64,000 nt of DNA from Aphelenchoides besseyi (lineage: Eukaryota > Nematoda > Chromadorea > Rhabditida > Aphelenchoididae), in contig JAMPIQ010000002.1 in assembly GCA_024699855.1 (NCBI GenBank), forward strand, positions 682,001 through 746,000. Direction: 5' to 3'. Below the pieces are notes generated by a model. It was not told the origin of the DNA and made no database searches. It saw only the letters and a list, made by a program, of their open reading frames with translations. Of the stretch, positions 11,669 through 22,276 are shown piece by piece (within the stretch, counting starts at the first letter, position 1; every line of letters begins with the position of its first letter). A program made the position numbers and the translations under genes.

Positions 11669-13189
11669 TCATGCAACGGTTTTTGTGGTTGAAATTTGCA
11701 GCCAAACAACAACGACGGTGAACGCAACGGAGGCCATCGTGAGGAGAACTGTTCGTTGCATTGACATGAACTTGCCCTGGAAACTAAAGTCAACCGACGA
11801 ATAAACCGGCAAATAACCATTGAGATGCCCCACGACGAATCCTGAAGCTTTTGAACGAGTTGATCTTTCTGAAACGACAATCTGGACTTGTTTCTTGAAT
11901 AAAACTCACGATCAATTTTGCTTCTGGATCGTCGGCAAGTTTGTCCAAGAGATGCGGTAGAGCCGATCGAGACTGCTCGTTGCAACAAACACACGCGACA
12001 ATGAAGCCAACAGTCCAGATCATTTTCAAGAGGAAATGAACGGCATCGATCAGAATCATCAAATGGCACATCTCCGGGCGTTCACGATTCGCTGAGTATC
12101 GATTCAAACGCATGTTACGAATTGAGGAGATCAACGTCTCATTTCCGTTAATGTTGACAAGATACTGGAGAATAACAAACGAGTTGATGGTCATGATCGA
12201 GACTGTCGAAACGACCATGAACAAAATCAACTTGTTGAATGTCGCTTCCAATTCGTTCAAGATTGTAGTCGATTTGTGAAAGTGCTGAAAGGACTGAAGT
12301 GAACAATCTTGAGAAACTACCTCGTGAAACTCCAATAAACGTTCTCGCGTCAACTTCTTCTTCGCATCGATTATCGTCGTGTTCTCGCATAACAGAAACC
12401 CCAACTCAATGGTCATCATCATAATGAAGATGCGTGGAACTTCACTCACTCCAAAAGACATAATCTCGAAATACGCGCTGTCAATTTGCAGTAAAATCTG
12501 GAGCAGAAATGAAAAGAAAGGAATCGAACCCACTGATTGAAGACACCATTTGCACTGTTCTTTGTCCTGTGGTTTCCATTCGTCTTCGAGTAGGTTGTGA
12601 ATAAGAATCTTAAAGAAAGGTTGATGCCTTTGTTTGAAAGCTTACAACCAAAATATTCGCCATGAACGCGATCATGAACAGAGCATTCAGAACAAACATC
12701 AACGATCGCCATCTTCGAATTCGCTGGTTATTGTTAGAAGCCGAGATCTCACGTTTGACTTGCGAGAACAAATACAAAAGGTGATCGAGTCCGGCAGAAT
12801 TAGACAACGAGATCAACATTACAACAAACGGAAATGTCGAGTTGATCGCCAGCTTCAACAGAGCAACCGAATCGGAACCCAACCACAAGTGCAACAATCC
12901 GGGACAAAAAAAGTACAAATAGAAATGGTTCAAGCAAACCGACATGTTCACTGCCCACATAACAATGTCGAAGATGGATAACCGTTGATATAAACTGCAG
13001 ACTGTTAGAAAAGGACTCATTGACCATTACCTCAACTTCACACACTTCTCTTCGTTGCAGAAGAATGGCGCTCTGATGGGATGTAGGCCCGTGAGATGAG
13101 AGAAGTACATGACAAAAAAGACCCCAAATTCTTCGTTGAGTTTTCTCGACCTGTTCGGGATTAACAATATCATCGAACTCACTATTCAA
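11669..13189 (-). CDS. Gustatory-receptor-like 7TM protein
   Basis: Exons on the minus strand encode repeated hydrophobic helices: GVFFVMYFSHLTGLHP with FFCNEEKC after it, VCLNHFYLYFFCPGLLHLWL, NSTFPFVVMLISLS, MFVLNALFMIAFMANILVV, IFIMMMTIELGFLL, FMVVSTVSIMTINSFVI, and HFLLKMIWTVGFIVACVCC. A long cytosolic segment with KKKLTRERLLEFHEV separates two of them. The topology and late cytosolic loop resemble nematode gustatory-receptor/LITE-1-type proteins rather than the Sr chemoreceptors. Introns of 36-45 bp are canonical. The last exon is ambiguous: the frame giving GFVVGHLNGYLPVYSSVDFS and a final helix is one base off the frame predicted by the splice, so the 3' end may carry a frameshift. The 5' end is uncertain; see the ORF at 13300-13695. 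Confidence 0.5.
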
Positions 13190-13299
13190 ACTTCGAAAGC
13201 TATGATTCGGTTGATTGGTTGGCTTCTGAAATCAACGGAAAATGTCTTCTAGGTGTCAACTCACCACCACATTGACATCCATCGTTCCCAACTGAACAG

Positions 13300-13695
13300 T
13301 CAAAAGCCAAGTTGTTTCTTTGGGGCGCTAATCCAATTCACCGTAAAGACACCAATTCGTAAGTTGTACGTTCTCGACTTCGCTTTTGATTTAATCCGCT
13401 TGTTCATGTCGGAAATCGAATTATTCGAAACGGTCATCGTAACAACTAATAGAGTTTGTAACAAAGCTAATTGGACGTTTTTAGCCTCCAACATCGTGAG
13501 GTCAATTGATCGCCGCGGGCCCTTTAGTCGGGCTTCGTTTTTACGGTGGTGAGAAGTCGACCAAATCGACCGCCGCTTTTCGTTTTCTTTTCGAGTTGCT
13601 TTCGAAATCATGCGATTTCCTGTTGGTTTTGAGGTGTCAATTTGATGTTGAGACTGCGTGATTGCTTTGATCCACGAGCTGCCTTCAGTTGCCAT
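13300..13695 (-). CDS. Possible 5' exon of the gustatory-receptor-like gene
   Basis: A 131-codon frame on the same strand and just upstream of the 7TM exons. It is basic and hydrophilic (RKENEKRRSIW, MNKRIKSKAKSR) with one moderately hydrophobic run LALLQTLLVVTMTV, compatible with a long cytosolic N-terminus, as in insect-type gustatory receptors. No splice that joins it in frame was proven. It may be a chance frame. Confidence 0.25.
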   Translation of the reverse strand: MATEGSSWIKAITQSQHQIDTSKPTGNRMISKATRKENEKRRSIWSTSHHRKNEARLKGPRRSIDLTMLEAKNVQLALLQTLLVVTMTVSNNSISDMNKRIKSKAKSRTYNLRIGVFTVNWISAPKKQLGF

Positions 13696-14762
13696 TGAAC
13701 TGCCCGATGCTCAAGAATCTGAACCAAATAATCTGAAGTTTATGGCAAACAAAGAACTGAAATCATTTGGAAAGAAGCTAACCTGACAAATGAATCAAAC
13801 GGATAGGGTATCTGTGAAATAAAGAAGCAATTGCAATAAAAGTCCCAGAAAAGTAATCCATTAGAGTAACATCAAGTAATAGAATGAAACTTGAGGAGAC
13901 GAAATCTTTGCGTTGAAATGAAGGAAATAAACAGCCAACACGGTCCACGGAATAGTTCAATGATAGTCAAATACACTCCTAAGCGAAAATAACTTCAGAT
14001 GAGAATCTTGTAACTGATGCAGAAGGTCTTCTTAAAAACTATAGGATAATGAACTTGAATGACTATACTAAAAATGAAGTTGATATCTCATCGTCAGACG
14101 TCAATTTTGCCGTAGGAAACATTCTATTGTAAAAGCACAGAGTTTCTAACCGTCATCCACAACTCTTACTATTGACAATCAACTGAAATTACAAATCCAC
14201 TAAAGAACACAAGAGCTTGAAGATGCAGTCATCTGCAGAAGCTATCACTGAACGTTAATTTTACGACCGAGAGTTGTTTAGCCGTCAGTTATCCATTGAG
14301 AAGAAGCAACATTGCTAACGCGGCGATAACTCCGTTTGGACCACACTACCAAGCTATCAAGAACTTTTATTTGGCTTACTAATAAGAGCAGCAAAGAATA
14401 TGTTGCGTGGTTGATGCTTGATGAAGCAACTGCGAAACTGCGGAATAAACAGAAGATTGTCAAACATCCGATGGAATGAACAACTTTCATGTCGTTTTCG
14501 TGTATCGTAGAAATATCTGTTGTCGGAAATATTTGATGGCGTTCAAATGACTTACTAATAAGGATGAAAACTTGAATATCACTTCCATTCTCATATTCAA
14601 AAATTGTTAACCGTGCATTGGCGGAAATGTGTCAATGCATTCTAAGATCTCTACAGTAAGTTTTGTTGTTATGCAATTTTAAGTTACTGAATAGAACGCC
14701 CGCATGAGTATGAAAAACAAACGAAGATCCATGAGAAGAGCATGTTCGAAAAGCTCACAGAT
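13696..14762. other. Gene-free block with minus-strand TTCCG motifs
   Basis: No gene found. By eye it has four CGGAA sites (near 13948, 14440, 14524 and 14620) and no TTCCG, so the motif points left here. See findings. Confidence 0.4.
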
Positions 14763-14818
14763 GCCACGAATTGAGTGCATTCGAGGTGATTGAACACCTC
14801 AAATGGCTTACTCACTAA
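14763..14818 (+). pseudogene. 3' fragment of the convergent duplicated gene
   Basis: The last codons, LSAFEVIEHLKWLTH and stop, match the C-terminus of the minus-strand gene at 55521-55883. The rest of that gene is absent because the duplication ends here. Confidence 0.55.
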
Positions 14819-14892
14819 TTTGCTTGATCTTGACTGAACTGATGGTAAAATAAGAGATTTATAAAATAAAAAACCGGTTGAACAATAAACAA

Positions 14893-15463
14893 TTAAAAAT
14901 TACAATCAAGCTGCCGACATTCAACCATGATTCTATCGAACAGTGGTGCCGGTGGAGATCTGTTCTGGCGAGCCACATTCATATGGTTGAGGGCCAGTTT
15001 CATTAGGTTCATCTTCTGCTTGTTCGGCATCCAGTCCATCTGTCGTAGCAGGTGCCGGTGCCAACTTTGATGTCCATCATCTGCGATGAAGCCATAACTA
15101 TATTGGAGGTTAAGGCGCATCCTCAACTCGTCGAGGGGACTCAGACCCGACTTGTGATAGGCGTCGTGGTCATGACGTCGAGTCTTCTGGTGTCGCTGGC
15201 AGAAGATGTGTTCTTCTGGCGACTTCTGCCGAACCAACCGGCAGAAGTCTTGCAGTGTCGTGGCATCGTTGCATTGACTCCATAGCCATCCGGTCTTCTG
15301 CACCGGCTGTTGACAATTGCCGAATTTGTCAACGAAGAGACAGAGTTGTTGACATTTGCGGTTGTATCTGCTGAAAACAAATAAAACAGTTCAAAGACAT
15401 AAATCAAACAACTTACATGTTAAAGAACTTCTCGAAATCCTTGATTCCATATTGCTTGGCCAT
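14893..15463 (-). CDS. Unknown Cys/His-rich protein, left copy
   Basis: Two exons encode about 175 residues: MAKQYGIKDFEKFFNI, a 46-bp intron near 15370-15416, then a Cys/His-rich region (CQQLCLFVDKFGNC, GWLWSQCND, HIFCQRHQKTRRHDHDAYH) and a helical C-terminal half with WMPNKQKMNLMKLALNH, ending CRQLDCNF. The clustered C-x3-C, C-x6-C and HxxxH spacing suggests metal binding, but no family is recognised. About 80 bp upstream of the ATG is ATATAAAG and then a TCAGTT initiator-like string, an unusually well-formed core promoter for this window. The right copy (54068-54716) is nearly identical except for its altered end. Could be a gene of a mobile element; no terminal repeats were found. Confidence 0.55.
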
Positions 15464-15545
15464 AGTTAGAATAAGTGGCTGACTAGGATGAAGGCTAGCT
15501 GGCAATTACAATCACAACTGAATCACTGTCTTTCGGATCTCGGCT

Positions 15546-15797
15546 TTATATCTCTGTTGCCAGGTCATGTTGGGGAATTCGATAACGACTGCGAGTCATA
15601 ATGGATGCCAGAAAGTTCCGGTAGCTGTTTTGATGATAAGCCAGCGTTTGATTATATGCTTTGTTTTGATTCCGCGAGGCATCTTGTAAGTGGGTTGATT
15701 TCAACGGTATAGCTTTTGTTGTGTAATGTTTTATGACTTGGTTTGACGTGTAGTACACGGTTTGAATACTACGGTGTTGTTCTGTGTTCGAATTCAA
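15546..15797 (-). CDS. 83-codon ORF upstream of the Cys/His gene, left copy
   Basis: The frame starts MNSNTEQHRSIQTVYYTS and ends IPQHDLATEI. It is Gln/Thr/His/Tyr-rich without hydrophobic segments. The right copy (53734-53985) differs by one residue (V to E). Conservation of the frame proves little because the whole duplication is near-identical. The 3' end overlaps the TATA-like string of the next gene, so this may be upstream non-coding DNA. Confidence 0.3.
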   Translation of the reverse strand: MNSNTEQHRSIQTVYYTSNQVIKHYTTKAIPLKSTHLQDASRNQNKAYNQTLAYHQNSYRNFLASIMTRSRYRIPQHDLATEI

Positions 15798-16399
15798 GTC
15801 TGTTCTCTAAGGGTTGGTTGTTTCAGTCATTGATTACCGCTTCAATCTTGTTTGTGCTGTTGATTGATTCCGTTTGCGTTGATCTTCCAATACACAACAC
15901 TGGTTCCAGATGATTGTCTATGTGAATTACCGCTTGAGTTGAACTCAAAGTTTTTTTGTTTATTAGAATATCATTTCAACATTTTGAATTCTTTTCCGCA
16001 TATGCATATTGAGACAAACGATGATTCTGTCTTCGTATTCTGATGTACTTGTACTTGAAGTTCCAATAGTTGCCTCAAAATCCCGTCTTGATTTTTACAA
16101 CAGAGCTGAACTAACATTTTGTTCTTCAGTATTAGAGCCATCAAAGTCAATTTAGGTTATGGTTACTTCCAAATTGACTGATTGAATAGTTGGTTCACAT
16201 GAAAACGTTGATTCCTGTCAATGAAAAGGAATGCAGTTATGACTGTTCGTTGATTGCGGAAGATGAAACACTTTTGGGGTCTTTTGCTGTAGTCTCCCCC
16301 TCCTCAGTTGCACCTTTTGCTGTAGTCTCCCCCCTCAGGAGTTCTTCTTTTTAAGTTAACAACAAGTTTATTTTTCAACAATAACAACAACAATTGTAT

Positions 16400-17524
16400 T
16401 TAATTTAAATCTATAACGTCCTCGCGCAATCGGATGTCGCGTTCCACAGCATCGCCACCATTGTCGTTGTCTTCGTCATCGCCGATCTCGCGCTCGTCGG
16501 GTTGTCCGGTCGATAATGGCCATTGAAGAGCAATTTCGGACCACAAATGGAAAAAAATGTCCGCGCCTGCAAATGTGCGTTTCCATAAAAACTCCGCGAC
16601 GTAGTCGTCGTAGAATTGCGTTGCCGTTCCGAGCTCGCGTTTTTGTCGTTGTTTGACATCTCGCCAGAAGCTTTCAATTTGCTGCGTGTGAGTGCCGGTC
16701 TCGGGATTTACGAAGTGGACCGAGTGATTTACCTTCAGATGTGTGTATCCTTCGGGTAGACGACAAATTCCTCCATATGCACGCCATTGATCAGACATGA
16801 TCGTTGATCCCGCTTTGACGTGCTTTTGGATAATCGGAAGCAACGTGTCTGCACTTCGACAGTCGACTCGTTTGAGAAAAAACGTTCGGTCGACTGTGTC
16901 CACTCCTCCAAACAACCACACGTTTTCTTTTTGCAATCTTCCTCTGTTGTACTTGCTGCAACAAAGTCGTATTGAGCGAAAACGAACTCACCGTCGACTT
17001 ATACAAGTCTCATCGATTTGGACCGTGTGGCCTGGGCCGCCAATTTGCACATCTTGTTTTAGTTGCCAATTAACACACAACTCTTGAAAATAGTTGCGAT
17101 GATCGGTGATTGTATGCGAGTTCCAAGTCGATCCATCTGAACGGCGCATTTCGCGCTTGACAAGATCAACCGACGCAAGATCATGCGCCCAAAAGTATGA
17201 AAACAAAAAGACCTTAAAGACAAGCAAAGTGAAAAAATGAGCAAAAGAACGAACCTCCTTTGGATGTACTCGGCCTCCTTCAAACCAGCTGTAATTTCGA
17301 ATACCCATTTCTTTTCGGCATCGCTTCGTGGTGCATCTCCAAGTCGGAAGATCTTGAGCTCGACGTGCCATTCGCATTTGCATCTTGTGTCTTTCGTCGT
17401 CTCTCGGACATTTCGGGTTCCATTTCATTACGTTGAGTTCGCCCAAGAATTCCAAGAACTGCTCATCTGGTTTACTAATCGCTTCGTACACGTTTTTCAA
17501 CGTCCAATTACGAAGTTGCTCCAT
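16400..17524 (-). CDS. Merlin transposase (ISXO2-like DDE)
   Basis: Starts MEQLRNWTLKNVYEA. An N-terminal zinc-ribbon-like part (CPRDDERHKM...TWRCTTKRCRKEMG) precedes the helix-turn-helix region, as usual in IS1595/Merlin enzymes. Catalytic motifs: first Asp in HTVQIDETCISRRKYNRGR, second in TIMSDQWRAYGG, and the third acidic position in GTHTQQIESFWRDVK. Exon 1 and exon 2 join through a 36-bp intron (16956-16991) that keeps IDETCISRRKYNRGR intact. A second, in-frame 42-bp intron probably lies within exon 1 near 17200-17250. The C-terminus is acidic. No stop or frameshift interrupts about 350 residues, so it may encode a working enzyme. An upstream in-frame ATG at 17560 adds 12 residues. Confidence 0.85.
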
Positions 17525-17616
17525 TTTGAAAACTAAAATTAAAACAAATAAAAAACACAACCGGTTAAGATATCTTGACGTTCGTCAAAGTGTTCACCTT
17601 TTGCGAAGAAAAGGGG

Positions 17617-17673
17617 CGGGAGGAGGGGGGAAAGGGGGGCGGAAAGGGGGGGAAAGGGGGGGCGAGGGGGGGG
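17617..17673 (+). repeat. G-rich repeat next to Merlin right end
   Basis: Runs of five to nine G separated by AAA, C or GA directly precede the right terminal repeat. Five or more such runs could form G-quadruplexes. The left end has C-rich patches in the matching position. Confidence 0.7.
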
Positions 17674-17699
17674 GACTACAGCAAAAGACCCCACTTTTG

Positions 17700-20600
17700 A
17701 TTAACAGTCAACAATAGATGTTCCAAGACACGAACTTAAGCAATCCAATCGACAATCAATGTCTATGAACGAAGTTTAGTGTTGCTTATTAGACAAACAA
17801 TCGAAGTCTTAGAGTTTACGCTTTTATAAGTTGATGAAACTGCCATTCTAATGTACGTTTAGAGGAGTGGAGACTTGTTGGTTAACAACTTCTATGATCG
17901 TTGAGAGTGTTTTGACTATTAGCGAGCTTGCTTCTGTTCCACTATTCATTGTGTCAACTGTGAAACTGTCGGACGATTGAAGAAGCTGTTCAGTTTAACT
18001 GATGGGACGGACAAGTACACAAACAAAATCGTTAGTCTAGATCAACTTCTTTTAGTTCGACTTTAAGATTCTAGTTAATCAACAAGTGATCTAGATTGTG
18101 TCGCTCAGATGTTATTGTATCGTGAAGTAAAAATCTGAGATTTTGTATTGTTATCAATGGGCAACTGGTTCTCTAAGCTTGTCACATGTTGTTGGTTATC
18201 CTCAAGCTTTTGTCCATGTGTTGTTCTACATGGTATAAGTTGGAAGCTAACGGTGACATTTATAAAGTTCCCATTTCTTCAATGGTCGACATTTGGAAGT
18301 AAACTTTTAGTTATCATTTTTCCGTTGAGTTGACCACTATGCTGTTGGCCGCACGTTTTGGATGGCTTTGCTTCTTTAAATAACAAGATTTTTTGACTGT
18401 CAGATTACTTGAATTTGTTTTTAAGCTCGAGGTTTTATTCCTTTCCTAGTTGGCAAATCGACTATCAACATGTTAGTTATCAGCAATCGTACGTCTTCTT
18501 TTTAATCCATTTATTTTTTCCGTTAAGATCAGTATAAGTGTGTTGTAAAAACACAATGATGCTATTGGGTTGTGGGTGATTGTTGAGAGTTGTTATTTCC
18601 GATTTGCAAAGTTAGTTGGTTTTTTGACTTTTAGTGTTTAGATTATTTCCGGAGTTTGAACAATGTTGATACGAGGCGGTTGGATTGGTAATGGTACTTT
18701 GTTTGACATCTTTTGATCAACAAAACGAATGCTTGCAGCTTTGATTTGTCGATTGAGTTCTTATATTCAATACGATATTCCAATCAATGTTCAAAAAGTT
18801 ATTTGCATTCCGCTAATTGCAGCGTTTCATAATGAAGATATTCCACCTAAATCCCGGACAATGTCTTTAGCAACATTGCTTTGCCTTTCATATTCCGATA
18901 CAACTTTAGTTTACCATGGCTGTTTGTCGATTACTTCTGCCGTTTGTTGGTTTGTTGGGGCATGCGTGCGATTTTCAATCTTTATTTTAGTCCAAATCAA
19001 TTGCATTGGTCAAATGACATCGAAATGTTTTCTTCACTGTCAGTTATTTCCACAGAATGAATTCTTCAGCTTGGGTCTGCCTGTATTCTAATAAATTATC
19101 TTGTGTTAGCATGTTGTTTGTATTCAATTACCTTGTTCTGGTTGATTTGGGATGAAGTTGTGGTTCTAATTTCCGTAAGCCCCCTTGACACGCCAAGATA
19201 ATTGTATGAGATGCTCGGTTAATTGCGATTGTTAATCATGTTTACAACTCAAACGGTCTATTGATATAATACCGCAATATCGATTTTGCTTATAAATGAA
19301 AGCGTGTTATTGTTTCGGCTGATAGTTTCGTTGCTTATAATGTTGTTGTTGAAAAACTTAAATTTCATCATCTCACTTTTGTTTTCAGTTGTACATGTTC
19401 CGTTCACTTCCAGTATCTTGATTTCCTAACAACTCAAGGCGTTTAGATTGCCGTGTTTGTAATTATTTTCCGAACTTCTCCTTCAGTCTTTTGTACCAGT
19501 GAACGTTCGAAGTTCTGTATGATAAAAAAACTGTCCAACGAATCATTTTGGTCAATTAGTTCTTATTGCTCTACTAATCTTGATAGTGTTAGGTATTTAA
19601 AATTTGACGTGTTGAGTTCACGCAAGTTAGTTTGTTCCGCAGACTAGTGTCGTAAAGAGTTCATTGAACACTCAGCTTTTGATCTACCTCTTATTTCCGT
19701 ACACTAGGTGATTGAATGAATGTATTCATTCTTGTTGATTAGAATCCATATCTGTTACTTTTTTCCGTATTTATGCAAATAGTTAACTACTTCTTGCCGC
19801 TCAGAAATCATCTTTTCCTCGTTATGACGTGGAAGTTTCGTTGATTGATGTCTGATGATCGAATTTGAGTGCTCGAAAGCTGACTGCTAGAAACAATGCT
19901 TATTGTGCGAATGAAAACAGCATGTTTGACTTCCTACCGTTTCACTGATTTCTTATCTCAGTGGCCACAATAAGATCTTCCTTTGGTTTCCGCTTTCCCA
20001 ATTTAAGTAAACAGTTTGCTATGGTTGTTTTAAGGATATAAATTTCTGTTTATGCAGATGTCTATTATACAATACAACGTGAGAGCCGATTGTTTCAATT
20101 TCAGTGTTTGAGTTCGGGAATTCATCTAGAAATCAATTTAAAAGCTTTTTGTTCCCCGCTATGTCCGTGAAAATGAGCGAATTTAAAGTTCGAATTAATC
20201 AACAGATAATCTTCAGATTTTAGCAAAACCAAAACCGCCTGATTAAGGTTCCTAATTATGAACACGATTTTCAATTCGCTTAAAAGACTTGAAATTAGTA
20301 AAAGTGGCTACTCGATTTCCGCGCCAAGAATGTCGCTCTTCCGCTGCCAATTAGGTGTGGTATATGTCTCGACGCAACTTATTCCAGTCGTTTAATCTAA
20401 TCGTTGGACCTTTCATTATTTTCGAATGGGATATCAATTCATTCCGTTCAGCGGTTTCGACCAGTAGCACGAATATTTTCGTTTTATTGTCGTCTTCTAC
20501 GATGTCGGTTTCTTTATTCCGACCGAGAAATCATAAAAAGGACTCTGATGATCGATGTTGCTCTTTTCACAGGAGTCTGTTCCAGTCTCAATAAAACTTG

Positions 20601-22276
20601 GTTCAAAATTGTACGCTGTTGGGTTCATTAGCTAAAAACTTGTATTTAGTGCTTATCGAGTTCATATTCCGTCTAGATTGAATGTTGATGTGCCAACATT
20701 GCAGGCACGAAGATGTCATAACAAACTTGCTATAACAGGGGAATGGGAGACTGGTCAGATGAGGGGCCGGAGAAAAAGCCTGATCGGATCCTTGAAACCG
20801 CTTCCGTTTATACGCGCTTTGTTGGGCGTCGTTTCAGCGCCAATCCGCGGAGAAACGTCCTTTTTTATCGAGTTTCCTCGACAAAGATCCTGAACCTGAA
20901 AGCACCAAGACTTTACAATTTTATTTCGAAATCAACGGTTACAATAGTTTGTGCATCGAGTGAGTAATAGAATCTCGTGTTGGAGTTCGCATTAAGAATA
21001 AGCATCCTACTAGTTTCGTGAAACACTGGAGTATATCCGAGGTATAGTTTTTCAAGAATAAATCTTCAGTGCGAATGCTCAGTTAATGTACAAACTCGAG
21101 GTCTTAACATCAGCATTGATATCCGTAAAATGGAATCAACTTACAATTTCGTGATAGGTTGATCCGTTTTATCTCTCGAGTATGAAGCCGCATGTTTAAA
21201 CATTAGCTCCAGCTGCTTCTTGAAGAATAATTGTGATAGTCATAATTGCAGATTGTTCCACCTCCACGCCTTCCAATTCTGTTTTCTCATCGACACCGGC
21301 GAATACCATTGCACGTGATATTGTAGTTTAAAAGAAATACCTCGTAGCTTAGAACTTGTTATTGGTGTACCACATCCGTTCTTCGATCGCGTTTGACGTT
21401 TATGTTCAATTAGTTTTCCGATGGATCCAAATGTCAATGCTGATGCTTCCAGATTACGACTGGATTCTGTTGAGAGTTTTGATGAAAGTGCTCATTCTTG
21501 GTGTCTTGGCGGTAAGCTTTTTGGATTGTGGTTGTTGCGATCGTCGGTTATTCATTCGTGTGTTTCTGTTCTTCATCTGCAAATATTCCCGACGTTTCTG
21601 CTTTTTCTTGTTTTCTATTTAACACTTATGTTGTCTATGATTTGGACACAAGTCTCCGTTCACATTCATTGGTCATGACAACAATTCTTGTCGATTTTCG
21701 TATTCGATGGAATAGTAGTCTCAAATTTCATGATCAAATTGAGAAACCATTAGTGAAATCAGAAACCACTTCTCAGTTTCAACTAAAAAGTCATTGATAG
21801 ACTAGAAGCCTCAGAATTGCACTTCAATTTGAGTCAAAGATCTCTTCAACCTGTTCATCGCTACTTTGTTTATTTACGAGCTAACGATCTTGTCACTTGT
21901 TCACCAGTGAACTTTAAGCGTAGAACACACAACACCAATCGACATCATTCATAGTCTCCAGTCGAACATATGAAATCACAAGTCCAAACAACCGTTAAGA
22001 ATGTCCATTGGTTTTGATTTCCACCTCAACTGATCGACTTCTACCATGAGACGAACCGAGTTCTTGATGGAAATAACACAACCAGTTGAGTTGTCTGGAC
22101 GAATCGAGCAAAGATCTTCATTGTTGATGAGTGTTTATCCATTTCATGAGCTTGGTTTTACAGACAACCAATTATGTTCATTGTTACGAACCCAAAGAAA
22201 TACTTGTATCAAAAATCACATTCCATGCAAAAGACAATTTGGGTTTTGGATTGTATTCATAAAAGAAGATTGTAGA
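17700..22276 (+). other. Gene-free block with plus-strand TTCCG array
   Basis: No credible gene. From about 18317 to 21419 I count by eye about 20 TTCCG sites, mostly as ATTCCG or TTTCCG within T-rich DNA, and no CGGAA. The strand is visibly rich in T and G. Frames such as 18729-19091 have no domain. From 21420 to 22276 the motif disappears ahead of the F-box-like gene. Confidence 0.6.

Larger units (their letters stand above)
14763..16153 (-). repeat. Left arm of long inverted duplication
   Basis: This 1.39-kb segment matches, in reverse orientation, 53378-55578 once an 815-bp insert in that copy is set aside. Identity is high through coding and non-coding parts alike, so the event is recent or maintained by gene conversion. 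It contains the unknown Cys/His protein gene, an 83-codon frame and the 3' end of a convergent gene. Confidence 0.85.
16277..17691 (-). mobile_element. Merlin-type DNA transposon, complete
   Basis: Inverted ends GGGTCTTTTGCTGTAGTC (16277-16294) and its complement (17674-17691) enclose 1415 bp and are flanked by a perfect 8-bp target duplication CACTTTTG (16269-16276 and 17692-17699). It contains a DDE transposase with intact-looking catalytic motifs. Merlin elements are related to bacterial IS1016/IS1595 and make 8-9 bp duplications, which fits. The left end repeats an 18-bp piece of its terminal sequence again at about 16314-16336. Confidence 0.9.

Noticed and set aside
12515..12540. tRNA-like GGTTCGATTCC string on the minus strand
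   Set aside because: It lies inside a 7TM coding exon and no cloverleaf can be drawn.
18729..19091. 120-codon plus frame in the TTCCG array
   Set aside because: No domain or splice context, and several TTCCG motifs lie within it; likely chance in T-rich DNA.
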